DNA of 64,000 bases, taken from Atlanticothrix silvestris CENA357. Its GTDB lineage: Bacteria > Cyanobacteriota > Cyanobacteriia > Cyanobacteriales > Nostocaceae. The position numbers and the translations under genes are program-made. Positions 1-8,310 of the stretch are shown in pieces. The notes beneath the pieces were generated by a model. That model was not told where the DNA came from and searched no databases. It saw only the letters and a program-made list of their open reading frames with translations. The stretch lies in contig NZ_JAECZB010000002.1 of NCBI RefSeq assembly GCF_016056295.1, forward strand, positions 135,372-199,371. The letters run 5' to 3'. Each line of letters starts with the position of its first letter. Within the stretch, counting starts at the first letter, position 1.

Positions 1-23
1 TTAACTGAACCGTATTGATATAT
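1..23. repeat. Partial copy of a dispersed inverted-repeat element
   Basis: These 23 bases match, with one difference, the reverse complement of the left end of the small inverted-repeat element near 13.34 kb. The shared core is GAACCGTATTGATATAT. The rest of the element would lie upstream of the window, so only one end can be seen. Confidence 0.5.
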
Positions 24-60
24 ACGGCAGGAGCAAGAAGTCCATATGTTTGCCAAACCT

Positions 61-1962
61 TTAGCTTGCCCAACTCCGCACTCGTTGGAGGCGATTGAGG
101 ATGCGGTTGGCAAGGTCTACGGCGCTCACTGGCTTGCACAGGTAGTCATCTGCACCTACATTAAAAGCTTGATTCTGGGTTTTTGCATCCGTTAGCACAC
201 TCAAAAATAAAACGGGTAAACGCCGCCAACGTGGATCACTCCGCACGATTTGACAGAGTTCAAATCCATTGATCTGAGGCATGTTTACATCTAACACCAG
301 AACATCGGGCATTACAGCTTGCAACACTGTCCAAAATTGCTGAGGATCTGCTAAGGTGGTAACTTTAAAGCCCCAAGGATTGAGTAGTTTTGGCAGGGTG
401 CGTAACCAATCTTGATCATCATCCACAATCATTACCTTTGCTGCGATATCTGCACTATTTAGCAGTTGCATGACAGCAGTGATCGCTTGTTCGGGAGCAA
501 TGGATCTTTCCAAAAACAGTTTTCCACCCCGCCGCACCACTTCTAAACGGTCTGCCAAATCAGCGCGATCGCCCATTACCACAATCGGCAGTTCGGGATG
601 ATGCTCCCTCAAAGTTGGCAACCACTCCAAAAGGTCTGTAATCTGTGTTGGGGGTTGAGATGAAACTAAGGGAATTGGCAGTAAAATTGCCAGTGGAAAT
701 TCAGTAATCAATTCAGAGGCTAACCAGGCTTTGGCCACTTCTATTGTGGGTGCGATCTCTGTGCGGAGGCCATAACTGGTTGCTGCTGTAACTAAGGAAT
801 GAGTCAAGCTAGGATCTTGATCTACAATCAACAACAGCGGTGATTGCTCAGCAGGTAGCTGTAACTTCTGGATTGAAGTTGTATTTTGAATCTCTTGTTG
901 TAAGCAACTTACTAAAGTTTCCATCAGTGCTGCATGTTGCGATCGCAGCGGTTCATGATGATTTAACAAATGCTCCAGTTGACGTACTATTTGCATTGCC
1001 TTTGTTAACCCAAAGGTTCCTAAAGTTCCTACGAGTTTGTGAGTAATTTGTTGTGTTTCTGCTTGAAGTTGAGGGTGAACTGAATTACCTTGTAAGTCTT
1101 TCACAGCCTGAGATAGCACTGTCAATTGTTTAAAAATTTTAGGTCGATGGGCTACCCAGGTTTCATTGAGGAATGCGAGGTATTGTGCTTGTTGTTGGGG
1201 GTAGCGATCGCTTACAGTCTCTAGTATTGTTGAGTGCGTTGCCTTCAGAATCTCCACGGAAGAATTATCCCGGAGTTTCGTTTCTTGTCCAGGTGCTTTT
1301 AGGTAATATCCCCGTCCATTGACTGTAGCAATAAAATCCACAGGAGCGCCTGCTGCTACCAGTTTATGACGCAATCGCCGGATATGAGAGCGTACCGTCG
1401 CCTCCGCCGGAAATTCTTCTGAAGACCATAATCGATCTAAAATCTCGTTAGTACTAAACACATGCTGGCTATCCCAAAGCAAAAGTTCTAGTAAACGATA
1501 TTCTTTAGTTGTGAGAATTAGGGGTTGATCGTTGTAGGTTACTTCACAAGTGCTAGGGTTCAAAAGTAAATCTCCCCAAGTCAGAATTGGGAAAGGGTTA
1601 ACACTGCTACGACGCAGCAAGGCTCGAATACGGGCGATCAGTTCCAACCCATCAAACGGTTTAACTACATAATCATCTGCACCTGCATCCAATCCCTTGA
1701 CTTTCGTGGTGCTGGTATCTTGAGCTGTGAGCAAAAGAATTGGCGTGGTGTATCCTTCCGCCCGAAAGCGTTGGCATAAACTAATGCCATCCAATTTGGG
1801 CAACATAATATCCAACACCATCAGGTCATACTCAAAAGTTGAACCGTATGTCCAACCCATTTCACCATCTTTAACTGTATCTACGATATATTGATGTGCC
1901 ACTAGGCTCTTTGTCAAAATTGCAATTAGTGACTCATCATCTTCTACAACCAATATTTTCAT
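61..1962 (-). CDS. Multi-domain response regulator (REC-wHTH-Hpt-REC-REC)
   Basis: This 633-residue signalling protein starts with a canonical receiver (about 1-118; phosphoacceptor D51 in VLDIMLP, K101 in VVKPF). An OmpR/PhoB-type winged helix follows (about 125-225, ending NGRGYYLKAP), so DNA binding is expected. Residues about 240-360 look like an Hpt domain with the motif HKLVGTLGTFG. Two more receivers follow. The second (about 375-500) reads AILLPIPL where the aspartate should be and is probably not phosphorylated. The third (about 508-630) is intact, with VLDVNMP and CKPV. It is the last gene of the minus-strand signalling island, about 450 bp after the kinase/receiver pair, and is separated from it by repeats. 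The family is established as two-component output; its link to the neighbouring chemosensory operon is inferred from position only. Confidence 0.9.
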   Translation of the reverse strand: MKILVVEDDESLIAILTKSLVAHQYIVDTVKDGEMGWTYGSTFEYDLMVLDIMLPKLDGISLCQRFRAEGYTTPILLLTAQDTSTTKVKGLDAGADDYVVKPFDGLELIARIRALLRRSSVNPFPILTWGDLLLNPSTCEVTYNDQPLILTTKEYRLLELLLWDSQHVFSTNEILDRLWSSEEFPAEATVRSHIRRLRHKLVAAGAPVDFIATVNGRGYYLKAPGQETKLRDNSSVEILKATHSTILETVSDRYPQQQAQYLAFLNETWVAHRPKIFKQLTVLSQAVKDLQGNSVHPQLQAETQQITHKLVGTLGTFGLTKAMQIVRQLEHLLNHHEPLRSQHAALMETLVSCLQQEIQNTTSIQKLQLPAEQSPLLLIVDQDPSLTHSLVTAATSYGLRTEIAPTIEVAKAWLASELITEFPLAILLPIPLVSSQPPTQITDLLEWLPTLREHHPELPIVVMGDRADLADRLEVVRRGGKLFLERSIAPEQAITAVMQLLNSADIAAKVMIVDDDQDWLRTLPKLLNPWGFKVTTLADPQQFWTVLQAVMPDVLVLDVNMPQINGFELCQIVRSDPRWRRLPVLFLSVLTDAKTQNQAFNVGADDYLCKPVSAVDLANRILNRLQRVRSWAS

Positions 1963-2415
1963 AAATCCCTGCTTGTATGCACAAGTTTAGACAGGTTTTA
2001 GCAGTATAGTCAAAACCTCTTGAAAGCCCATCTTCTTGTAGGCAGAGAAGTTTATTTATGCTGCGCGGGTCAGTTGTCAGTTGTCAGTTGTCAGTGGTCA
2101 GTTGGTGTTCTTCTACTTCCCCTGCTCCCCCAGGGCTGATTCATTCGATCTCTTAGAGATTTTGTCAAGAGTATGAATCAGAAATTTGCTTGAGTGGGAA
2201 AAAGAAAAACTACCACCTCAACCAGCAAATTTAAGTGCGTTCACCATTTTCTTGCCCAATCAGATTTTTTAGTCACCTGTTTTTTTTGCTTGAAACGCTT
2301 GTAAATCAGCGCCTTTTAGGGAATGAAACAGCCCTGCCCTGCTCCCCTGCTCCTCTGCTCTCTAACTCTTAGCCCCTTTTCTTTACTGGAGTGTATTGCA
2401 CACAATCGATAAACC
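1963..2415. other. Intergenic spacer with tandem repeats and a hairpin
   Basis: No gene is seen in this 450-bp gap. It holds a GTCAGTT heptamer array (about 2069-2105) and two pyrimidine-rich runs built on CCCTGCT (about 2107-2123 and 2331-2362). It also holds an inverted repeat CTGATTCAT/ATGAATCAG (2134-2142 and 2172-2180) around a smaller palindrome. The heptamers are of the short tandem repeat class common in Nostocales. Confidence 0.6.
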
Positions 2416-2802
2416 CTATAATTGGAGTTGCCAATGAAGAATTCTGGCAATTTGATCTGGTAAATCCAGCGAGTTAAAGGGTTTGGTAATCACACCACTC
2501 ACGCCCAAATCGTTAAACTGCCGTTTTTCTGATGTCTGTGCTTTGGCAGTTAAAAAAATTACTGGGATATGTTTAGTGTCGGGATGGGACTGGAGCGCTT
2601 TAAAAGTAGCGATACCATCCATATCGGGCATCATTACATCTAGCAAAATGACATCAGGTTGTTCGATTTGGGCAGTTTGGATACCTTTAGGTGCGGAACT
2701 GGCGGTAAATACATCCCAACCCGCCGTCATACGGATGCCAAACTGCACCACTGTTTGAATGGTTTCTTCGTCATCAATGATTAAAACCCGTTTGGTAGCC
2801 AT
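2416..2802 (-). CDS. Single-domain response regulator (CheY-like)
   Basis: This is a stand-alone receiver of about 128 residues with no output domain. The start chosen is the ATG giving MATKRVLIIDDEE; it puts the acidic pair at the normal distance and lies only 13 bp after the stop of the upstream kinase. A longer reading frame from 2904 would overlap the kinase and add a non-receiver leader. The phosphoacceptor is in VILLDVMMPDMDG and the conserved lysine in GVITKPFN. The tight spacing behind the PAS/GAF histidine kinase suggests the two are co-transcribed and form a phosphotransfer pair. The target of the receiver is unknown. Confidence 0.88.
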   Translation of the reverse strand: MATKRVLIIDDEETIQTVVQFGIRMTAGWDVFTASSAPKGIQTAQIEQPDVILLDVMMPDMDGIATFKALQSHPDTKHIPVIFLTAKAQTSEKRQFNDLGVSGVITKPFNSLDLPDQIARILHWQLQL

Positions 2803-2815
2803 AAAAACCGGTCTC

Positions 2816-4978
2816 TTATCCAGGCAAATTTGGCAATGTGAAATAGAAGGAACTGCCTTCCCCCAGTATACTTTCTGCCCAAATTTTACCTTCATGTTGT
2901 TCAATAATTTTACGGCAGATAGCCAAGCCTAAACCTGTTCCCCCTTTTTTGCGTGAATCTGACGAATCAACTTGTTGAAATCGTTCAAAGATAGTTTCGA
3001 GTTTACTCTGAGGAATTCCTTGTCCTTGATCGTGGACGCAGAATAACACTTGAGATGCTTGTTGACATTCGGCTGTTAACCAAACAGTCCCGCCCGGTAA
3101 TGAAAATTTGATCGCATTACTGAGTAGGTTGGTGAGTGCTTGGACGATGTAATCCGAATCTACCCAAATTTGGATATCTACAGGCTGGGTTACGAGTGTC
3201 ACTCCATGTTGCTGCGCCATTGGTTGCATAGCTTCAGTTGCCTGAATCATGAAATCTGCCGCTTTACAGACTTGCTTTTCCATTGTGAATTTGCCCAACT
3301 CAATCCGCTGCAAATCTAGAACGTTATTGACCAAACGGACTAATCGTTCGGTATTTTCATCGGCAATTTCTAGCATTTGCTGTCCATCGGTTGAGAGGGT
3401 TCCCAATCGCCCTGTCACCAAAATTTTTAAGGCACTGTGTAAAGAAGTTAAGGGAGTCCGCAGTTCGTGACTGACTACAGAGATGAACTCATCTTTGGTG
3501 CGTTCAATAGCTTTGCGATCGCTGATATCACTGGCAAGAGAAAAGAATCCCTTGACAATTTTTTGCTCATCGATATGGGGAATATAAGTAATATTAAATG
3601 AACGAGAATTGCCATCACACAAAACTATTTCATTTTCATAAGTTACTATATGACCTAATAGGGCTGCTTCTACATGGATTTGCATTCTTTGATAGCAATC
3701 CTCTCCCCATACTTGTTGAATATGGCAACCGTGAATATTAGCTGGGGACTTGCCTAACCAATCTTCATAAGCTTTGTTATTAAAGCGATATTGTTGTTGA
3801 TCATCAACGTAGGCAATAAATACTGGCAGTGCATTAGTAATTAAGCGCAATTGTTCTTCACTGCGCCGCAGGGCTGATTCTGCTTGCATTCGGTCATTAA
3901 TTTCTTGATGGAGATTGCGGTTAACATCTTTGAGTTCAGCTGTGCGAACTTCAACAATTTCTTCTAAATTTTCTAGTAATTGCGCCTGGGCTAAAGCGAT
4001 ACTAATTTGATCTGCCAATTGTTGCATCACTTCTAACTCAAAATTTACCCATTGTCGGGGGCGATCGCAGTGATGAGCAATCAATAATCCCCAAAGTTGA
4101 TTTTGGGAGTTCGATTCGCTTTGTTGATGAGAATTGAGGTTTTGCAGAATCGGCACAATCAGCTTGGATTTAATATCGAATTGGTCGATAAACTCGATTA
4201 AACACTGGGCTAATTCATTATCGGGATTATGAACATCAGTGATCGCCCGCACGCGTCCCTCGGCGTATAGTTTCTGATACTCTTGAGGAAACACTTCTTC
4301 GGGAAACTCCAAGTCTAAAATGGTAGGATAATTTGGCAAAACAGCTTCGCTGATGGCTTTACCTGTACCATCTGGTAAAACTTGGTAAATTAGTACCCGA
4401 TCTGCTTGCAAAATTCGCTGCACTTCTGTAACTGTGGCCCGCAGAATTTCTTTTAACTGCAAAGATTGGCGAATTTTTAGGGTAACTTCCGAAAACAACT
4501 CAACCCATTGCCGTTGACACCATAATTCATCTTCTGCGGCTTTTTTGCGGTCAGTAATATCCCGTAAAATCATCAAATGACGCTGGGGAACCACATTCAG
4601 AGTTAAGGTGTATTCCACCTCTCGCAGAATGCCATCAGGACGTAACAAATCAAATTTTCCCGTCTGTTGACTCCCGGCTTGAACGTTAAAACAGATTTTT
4701 GCAAAATCGAACTCAGTATCTGTAAAATCAGCTAAAATTCGCCCGATTAGTGCTGTATGAGATAAACCAAATAGTTGACAAGCAGCAGCATTTACCTCTA
4801 TGAAAGTACCTCGATCATCCGTGACAGCGATCGCATCATAAGCTTTCTCAAAAATGGATTGAAGTAGTGGCTGCTTTTCTACCTGCTGCTTGATATTTTT
4901 TGCACCGGATTTACGTAAAGATGAACGTTTAAACATAGAGAGGGGCAACGATTTTGAGGGAAATTTATCATTGCTCAC
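2816..4978 (-). CDS. PAS-GAF-PAS sensor histidine kinase
   Basis: This 720-residue soluble kinase has no membrane segment. It contains a PAS domain (about 45-155, starting FEKAYDAIAVTDDRG) and a GAF domain (about 170-340, ending LWGLLIAHHCDRPRQW, a style common in cyanobacterial phytochrome-related GAFs). A second PAS follows (about 370-490), then HisKA with FISVVSHELRTPL and a HATPase with N box NLLSNAIKF, DQGQGIP and GTGLGLAI. All catalytic motifs are present. I do not see a clear bilin-binding cysteine, so a photoreceptor role is not supported. It sits in the same direction between the CheA gene (89 bp upstream) and the single-domain receiver, its likely phosphorylation partner. The sensed signal cannot be read from the sequence. 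Confidence 0.92.
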   Translation of the reverse strand: MSNDKFPSKSLPLSMFKRSSLRKSGAKNIKQQVEKQPLLQSIFEKAYDAIAVTDDRGTFIEVNAAACQLFGLSHTALIGRILADFTDTEFDFAKICFNVQAGSQQTGKFDLLRPDGILREVEYTLTLNVVPQRHLMILRDITDRKKAAEDELWCQRQWVELFSEVTLKIRQSLQLKEILRATVTEVQRILQADRVLIYQVLPDGTGKAISEAVLPNYPTILDLEFPEEVFPQEYQKLYAEGRVRAITDVHNPDNELAQCLIEFIDQFDIKSKLIVPILQNLNSHQQSESNSQNQLWGLLIAHHCDRPRQWVNFELEVMQQLADQISIALAQAQLLENLEEIVEVRTAELKDVNRNLHQEINDRMQAESALRRSEEQLRLITNALPVFIAYVDDQQQYRFNNKAYEDWLGKSPANIHGCHIQQVWGEDCYQRMQIHVEAALLGHIVTYENEIVLCDGNSRSFNITYIPHIDEQKIVKGFFSLASDISDRKAIERTKDEFISVVSHELRTPLTSLHSALKILVTGRLGTLSTDGQQMLEIADENTERLVRLVNNVLDLQRIELGKFTMEKQVCKAADFMIQATEAMQPMAQQHGVTLVTQPVDIQIWVDSDYIVQALTNLLSNAIKFSLPGGTVWLTAECQQASQVLFCVHDQGQGIPQSKLETIFERFQQVDSSDSRKKGGTGLGLAICRKIIEQHEGKIWAESILGEGSSFYFTLPNLPG

Positions 4979-5067
4979 AATGAACCCTGTACTCTATTTT
5001 AAACGTGCAACTTGAATTAAGATGGTTTCGTCTTTGAATGTAATGCCACCTGGCTAAATTTTGACAA

Positions 5068-8028
5068 TCAATTAGAATTTGCTGTTTCTGCTACGTTACA
5101 AATGATTTCCTCCAAGGTTCGGAGTAATTCTTGTTCGTTATACGGTTTAGAGAAATAAGCTCGCGCCCCTAGTTGCATCGCCAGTTGCCGATGTTTATTA
5201 CTACTCCGAGAGGTGAGCATGGCGACTGGGATTTTTTTCATGTTCAGATTGGAATTTATCCGACCTAAGAAACCATAGCCATCAAGGCGAGGCATTTCAA
5301 TATCGCAAATCACAGCCTCAACTTTCAAGCCACTTTCGAGTTTTTCGAGGGCATCTTGACCGTCTTTCGCTTGTTCTACTTCATATCCTCCTTTTTCGAG
5401 GGTCAAAGCTAAGAAACGGCGCACATTAATTGAGTCATCTACAATCAAAATCATGCCTTTCGGTTTGGCAGGGGTTGCTGGTAGTTTTTGGGCATCAAAA
5501 AACAAAAATGGTGTTTTCAATCTGGCTGATGGTAATTGATTGTTTCTAGGAGTGCGTTGATTAGTCGCAATCCAATACAGCAACTCATTAGTATTCACTA
5601 GTGCCACTACTCGACCATCACCAAGAATTGTGCAGTTGTTAAAGCCTTCAGGCAAAGGTATATTTCCTTCAACTTGACGAATCGCAACTTCTTGTTCACC
5701 CCAGCAACGGTCTACTTGAATCGCTACTGACTGATTATTGCCTTTGACTATTAATACACTGCTGGCATTAATAGCTGCGGGAGTTTCCAGCTCTAGGCTG
5801 TCGTAGCGTGGGCAATTAAACTCAAAGTAGCGGTTTAGGCGAATTAAAGGCAGCATAGTTCCTTGCCAATTGAGAACTTCGCTACCTGCTATTGAGAAAA
5901 CTCGCTCGTTTTGCAGTAAAAATATTTCTGCAACGACATCTGTAGAAAATGCCAATAGCATTTTATTGCTTTCTACTAGCAAAACTCTGGCTACGGAAAG
6001 TGTAAATGGTACTGATAGAGTAAAGGTAGTACCCACGCCAGGTTCTGTATCAACGGTGATATCTCCTCGCACTAGTTTGAGGTTATTACGAACGACATCC
6101 ATGCCGACACCTCGACCAGATAATGCAGTCACTTGGTCGGAGGTGCTAAACCCTGGTTCAAAAATTAGGGAAAACAGTTCTTCATTACTAGCACTATCTA
6201 CTAAAGCAGCATCTAATTTCATCGCTAGGGCGCGGGAGCGAATTTTCTCTAAAGAAATCCCCCGACCATCATCACGCATAGTAATAATTGTGCGATTACC
6301 ACGGTGCATAGCTTTGATTTCGATTAATCCTTGTTCTGGTTTACCCAGAGCATGACGAGTGACAGCATCTTCGATACCATGATCAAAGGCATTTCTGAGC
6401 AAATGCATTAAAGGATCATTCAAAGCTTCCAAAATGCTGCGTTCAATTAAGGTGTTGCCACCTTCAACTTTCAATTGCACATTTTTCCCATGCTCTACAT
6501 TCAAATCACGCAAAGCTCTAGGAAAACGCTCCACTAAATCAGCAAGGGGACGCATCCGAATGTGAGTTAGCTTTGTCTGCAACTGTTTTGATGTTTTGCT
6601 CAACTTACGAGCAATTTGATCTGTATCATCAACACTTAATTGAATGTCAGTTGAGACTTCCTGTACCTGAACAATGGTTTCCATAACTTCCTGCGATCGC
6701 AGGTTTAATTCGTTATAGCGATCCATTTCTAAGGCATCAAATTCTGTATGCTGGCGATCGTCATTTTCTAGCTTGTCAGCGACGATAATTACACTATCTG
6801 GCATCGCCGCAGCTTGAGTACTAATCTTGTCATAAGCTGTACGCAATTCTTGATTTTCTCGGTCAAGAATTTGCACTCGCTGGCTGAGATGACGAACAAG
6901 CTTGCGTAACTTTTCGAGTTGGGAGTTCAACCCATTACGCTGGACAATTAGTTCTCCAAATAAATCATTAATTTGCTCAAGTTGTTTACTGGGTACTCGG
7001 ACGGTATTTTCGTGTGCTTCACGGTCTTTGCTGACAGTAACTGTCTCTGTTTTAGGTTCAGCAAATTTGTAATCTGTGGGAGAAATTTCTGGAGTAAATA
7101 ATATATTTGGTTCTGGGACATCAGCAATATTCATGTCCTCAGCTACTACTTCTACTTCTATTTCTGTTTCAGCTACATCTGTAGCGAGAAACTGGGCGAT
7201 CGCTTCTGCTTTTGACAGTGGCTCAGGTGAAATCTCACTTACTGAAACGATCGCAGCTGCACTCAACTCAATGTCTGTAGGTAAATTATCTCGTTGATTT
7301 GTCAGCACCAAAGCTTGCGATCGCCGCCATGCTTGTAATGCTAATTGAGCAATTTCGGCAACGCGATCGGAGGGTGGTGCTTCTATATGGCGGGTGATCG
7401 ATTCACAAAGTTGGGTAAAAGCCGTTAACTGAAGCATTTCTCCCAAACCACCCAATTCGGCTGCCATAATTGCCACTTCTTCTTGCAAACATGGCTGGGC
7501 GCTATCTGCCAATACAGATTCTAGCCGCTGCAAACATCCTTCTACTTCTGTCTCAAACAGTAAGGGGATAATGTCTTGCCCATCTTCTGGCGATAGCATG
7601 GTTGTAGCGTCCTCTGGGGTGGGGTCGCCCAAGCGATCGTGCAGTTCGTCAAAAACTGGATAACAAAAAGTTACTAACCACTCTTCTTCTATAGCATTTC
7701 CTTCTGATAGTAATTCAACTATCTGACGCAACCAGTCCACCGCAGACAGCAGCAAGCTTTGTAATTGTGTATCAATATCTAAAGAATTTTTGCTGGTTTT
7801 AAAGACTTTCAGTGAATCTTCTAAACGGTGAGCTAAATCACTGAGCGATCGAAATCCCATCATCGCCGCGCCACCTTTGATGGAATGAGCAGCTCGCAGG
7901 GCGGCGTTGATTTTATCTAAATCGATGTGGTTACTAGCATCAAGTTCCAGCAATACTGTTTCTAAGGTATTGAGGTAATCTGTTGCTTCTTCCAGAAACT
8001 GCATCTGGATTTCTAATTCTTTATCCAT
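5068..8028 (-). CDS. CheA-type hybrid histidine kinase (Hpt-dimer-HATPase-CheW-REC)
   Basis: At 986 residues this has the cyanobacterial CheA layout. P1 Hpt has H48 in AAHSIKGGAAMMGF, followed by a long acidic, low-complexity linker (about 150-340). The dimerisation helices come next (about 345-470), then the HATPase (LLRNAFDHGIED, MRDDGRGIS, GRGVGMDVV), a CheW-like regulatory domain and a C-terminal receiver (ILIVDDS, ICDIEMPRLDG). It should autophosphorylate in response to the MCP encoded upstream and pass phosphate to its own receiver and to the small CheY/PATAN regulators. With four further genes it forms the order PATAN-REC/CheY/CheW/MCP/CheA, matching the Nostoc hmp locus (HmpE position). 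Other Nostoc chemosensory loci are similar, so orthology to HmpE is likely but not proven. A 277-bp repeat-filled spacer separates it from the MCP gene. Confidence 0.9.
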   Translation of the reverse strand: MDKELEIQMQFLEEATDYLNTLETVLLELDASNHIDLDKINAALRAAHSIKGGAAMMGFRSLSDLAHRLEDSLKVFKTSKNSLDIDTQLQSLLLSAVDWLRQIVELLSEGNAIEEEWLVTFCYPVFDELHDRLGDPTPEDATTMLSPEDGQDIIPLLFETEVEGCLQRLESVLADSAQPCLQEEVAIMAAELGGLGEMLQLTAFTQLCESITRHIEAPPSDRVAEIAQLALQAWRRSQALVLTNQRDNLPTDIELSAAAIVSVSEISPEPLSKAEAIAQFLATDVAETEIEVEVVAEDMNIADVPEPNILFTPEISPTDYKFAEPKTETVTVSKDREAHENTVRVPSKQLEQINDLFGELIVQRNGLNSQLEKLRKLVRHLSQRVQILDRENQELRTAYDKISTQAAAMPDSVIIVADKLENDDRQHTEFDALEMDRYNELNLRSQEVMETIVQVQEVSTDIQLSVDDTDQIARKLSKTSKQLQTKLTHIRMRPLADLVERFPRALRDLNVEHGKNVQLKVEGGNTLIERSILEALNDPLMHLLRNAFDHGIEDAVTRHALGKPEQGLIEIKAMHRGNRTIITMRDDGRGISLEKIRSRALAMKLDAALVDSASNEELFSLIFEPGFSTSDQVTALSGRGVGMDVVRNNLKLVRGDITVDTEPGVGTTFTLSVPFTLSVARVLLVESNKMLLAFSTDVVAEIFLLQNERVFSIAGSEVLNWQGTMLPLIRLNRYFEFNCPRYDSLELETPAAINASSVLIVKGNNQSVAIQVDRCWGEQEVAIRQVEGNIPLPEGFNNCTILGDGRVVALVNTNELLYWIATNQRTPRNNQLPSARLKTPFLFFDAQKLPATPAKPKGMILIVDDSINVRRFLALTLEKGGYEVEQAKDGQDALEKLESGLKVEAVICDIEMPRLDGYGFLGRINSNLNMKKIPVAMLTSRSSNKHRQLAMQLGARAYFSKPYNEQELLRTLEEIICNVAETANSN

Positions 8029-8032
8029 AGTT

Positions 8033-8310
8033 TTTGTTAGTTGTCAGTGGTCAGTGGTTAGTGGTTAGTGGTTAGTTGTCAGTGGTTAGTGGTGAGCAAG
8101 TGTGGTCTTGTGGGTTTCCCATCTGAATAACTGGTGTAAAGCTTGCGGCGTAGCAACTCTTAGATACACTACGCGTCAACGACAAGCGATATGCTTAGAG
8201 CGACGTTAGGAGCGTCAACCGTTCGAGTAGCATCTTTGTTAAGAGAAGGGTCAGTATTAAAAACAAACAACTAGCAGCTGACAACTGACAACTAACAACT
8301 AACAATTAAC
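8033..8310. repeat. Spacer bounded by inverted heptamer repeats inside the chemosensory operon
   Basis: A run of GTTAGTTGTCAGTGG-type heptamers (about 8033-8095) opens the spacer between the MCP and CheA genes. The same repeat in opposite orientation (CTGACAACTGACAACTAAC, about 8276-8310) closes it. The last copy runs right up to the MCP stop codon at 8306. Between them lie palindromic, GC-richer segments of the dispersed-repeat type. A transcript across it could fold into a long stem. Confidence 0.75.

Noticed and set aside
2802..2904. N-terminal extension of the single-domain receiver
   Set aside because: The 34 extra residues overlap the kinase gene and are not part of the receiver fold. 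An ATG at 2802 fits better.
4000..4120. Possible bilin-binding GAF (phytochrome-like) in the PAS-GAF kinase
   Set aside because: The GAF ends with a phytochrome-like LLIAHHCDRPRQW stretch, but I do not find the conserved chromophore cysteine context.
5870..6355. 161-codon open frame on the plus strand inside the CheA gene
   Set aside because: It is antisense to a conserved CheA kinase domain, has serine/threonine-rich low-complexity translation and matches no family.
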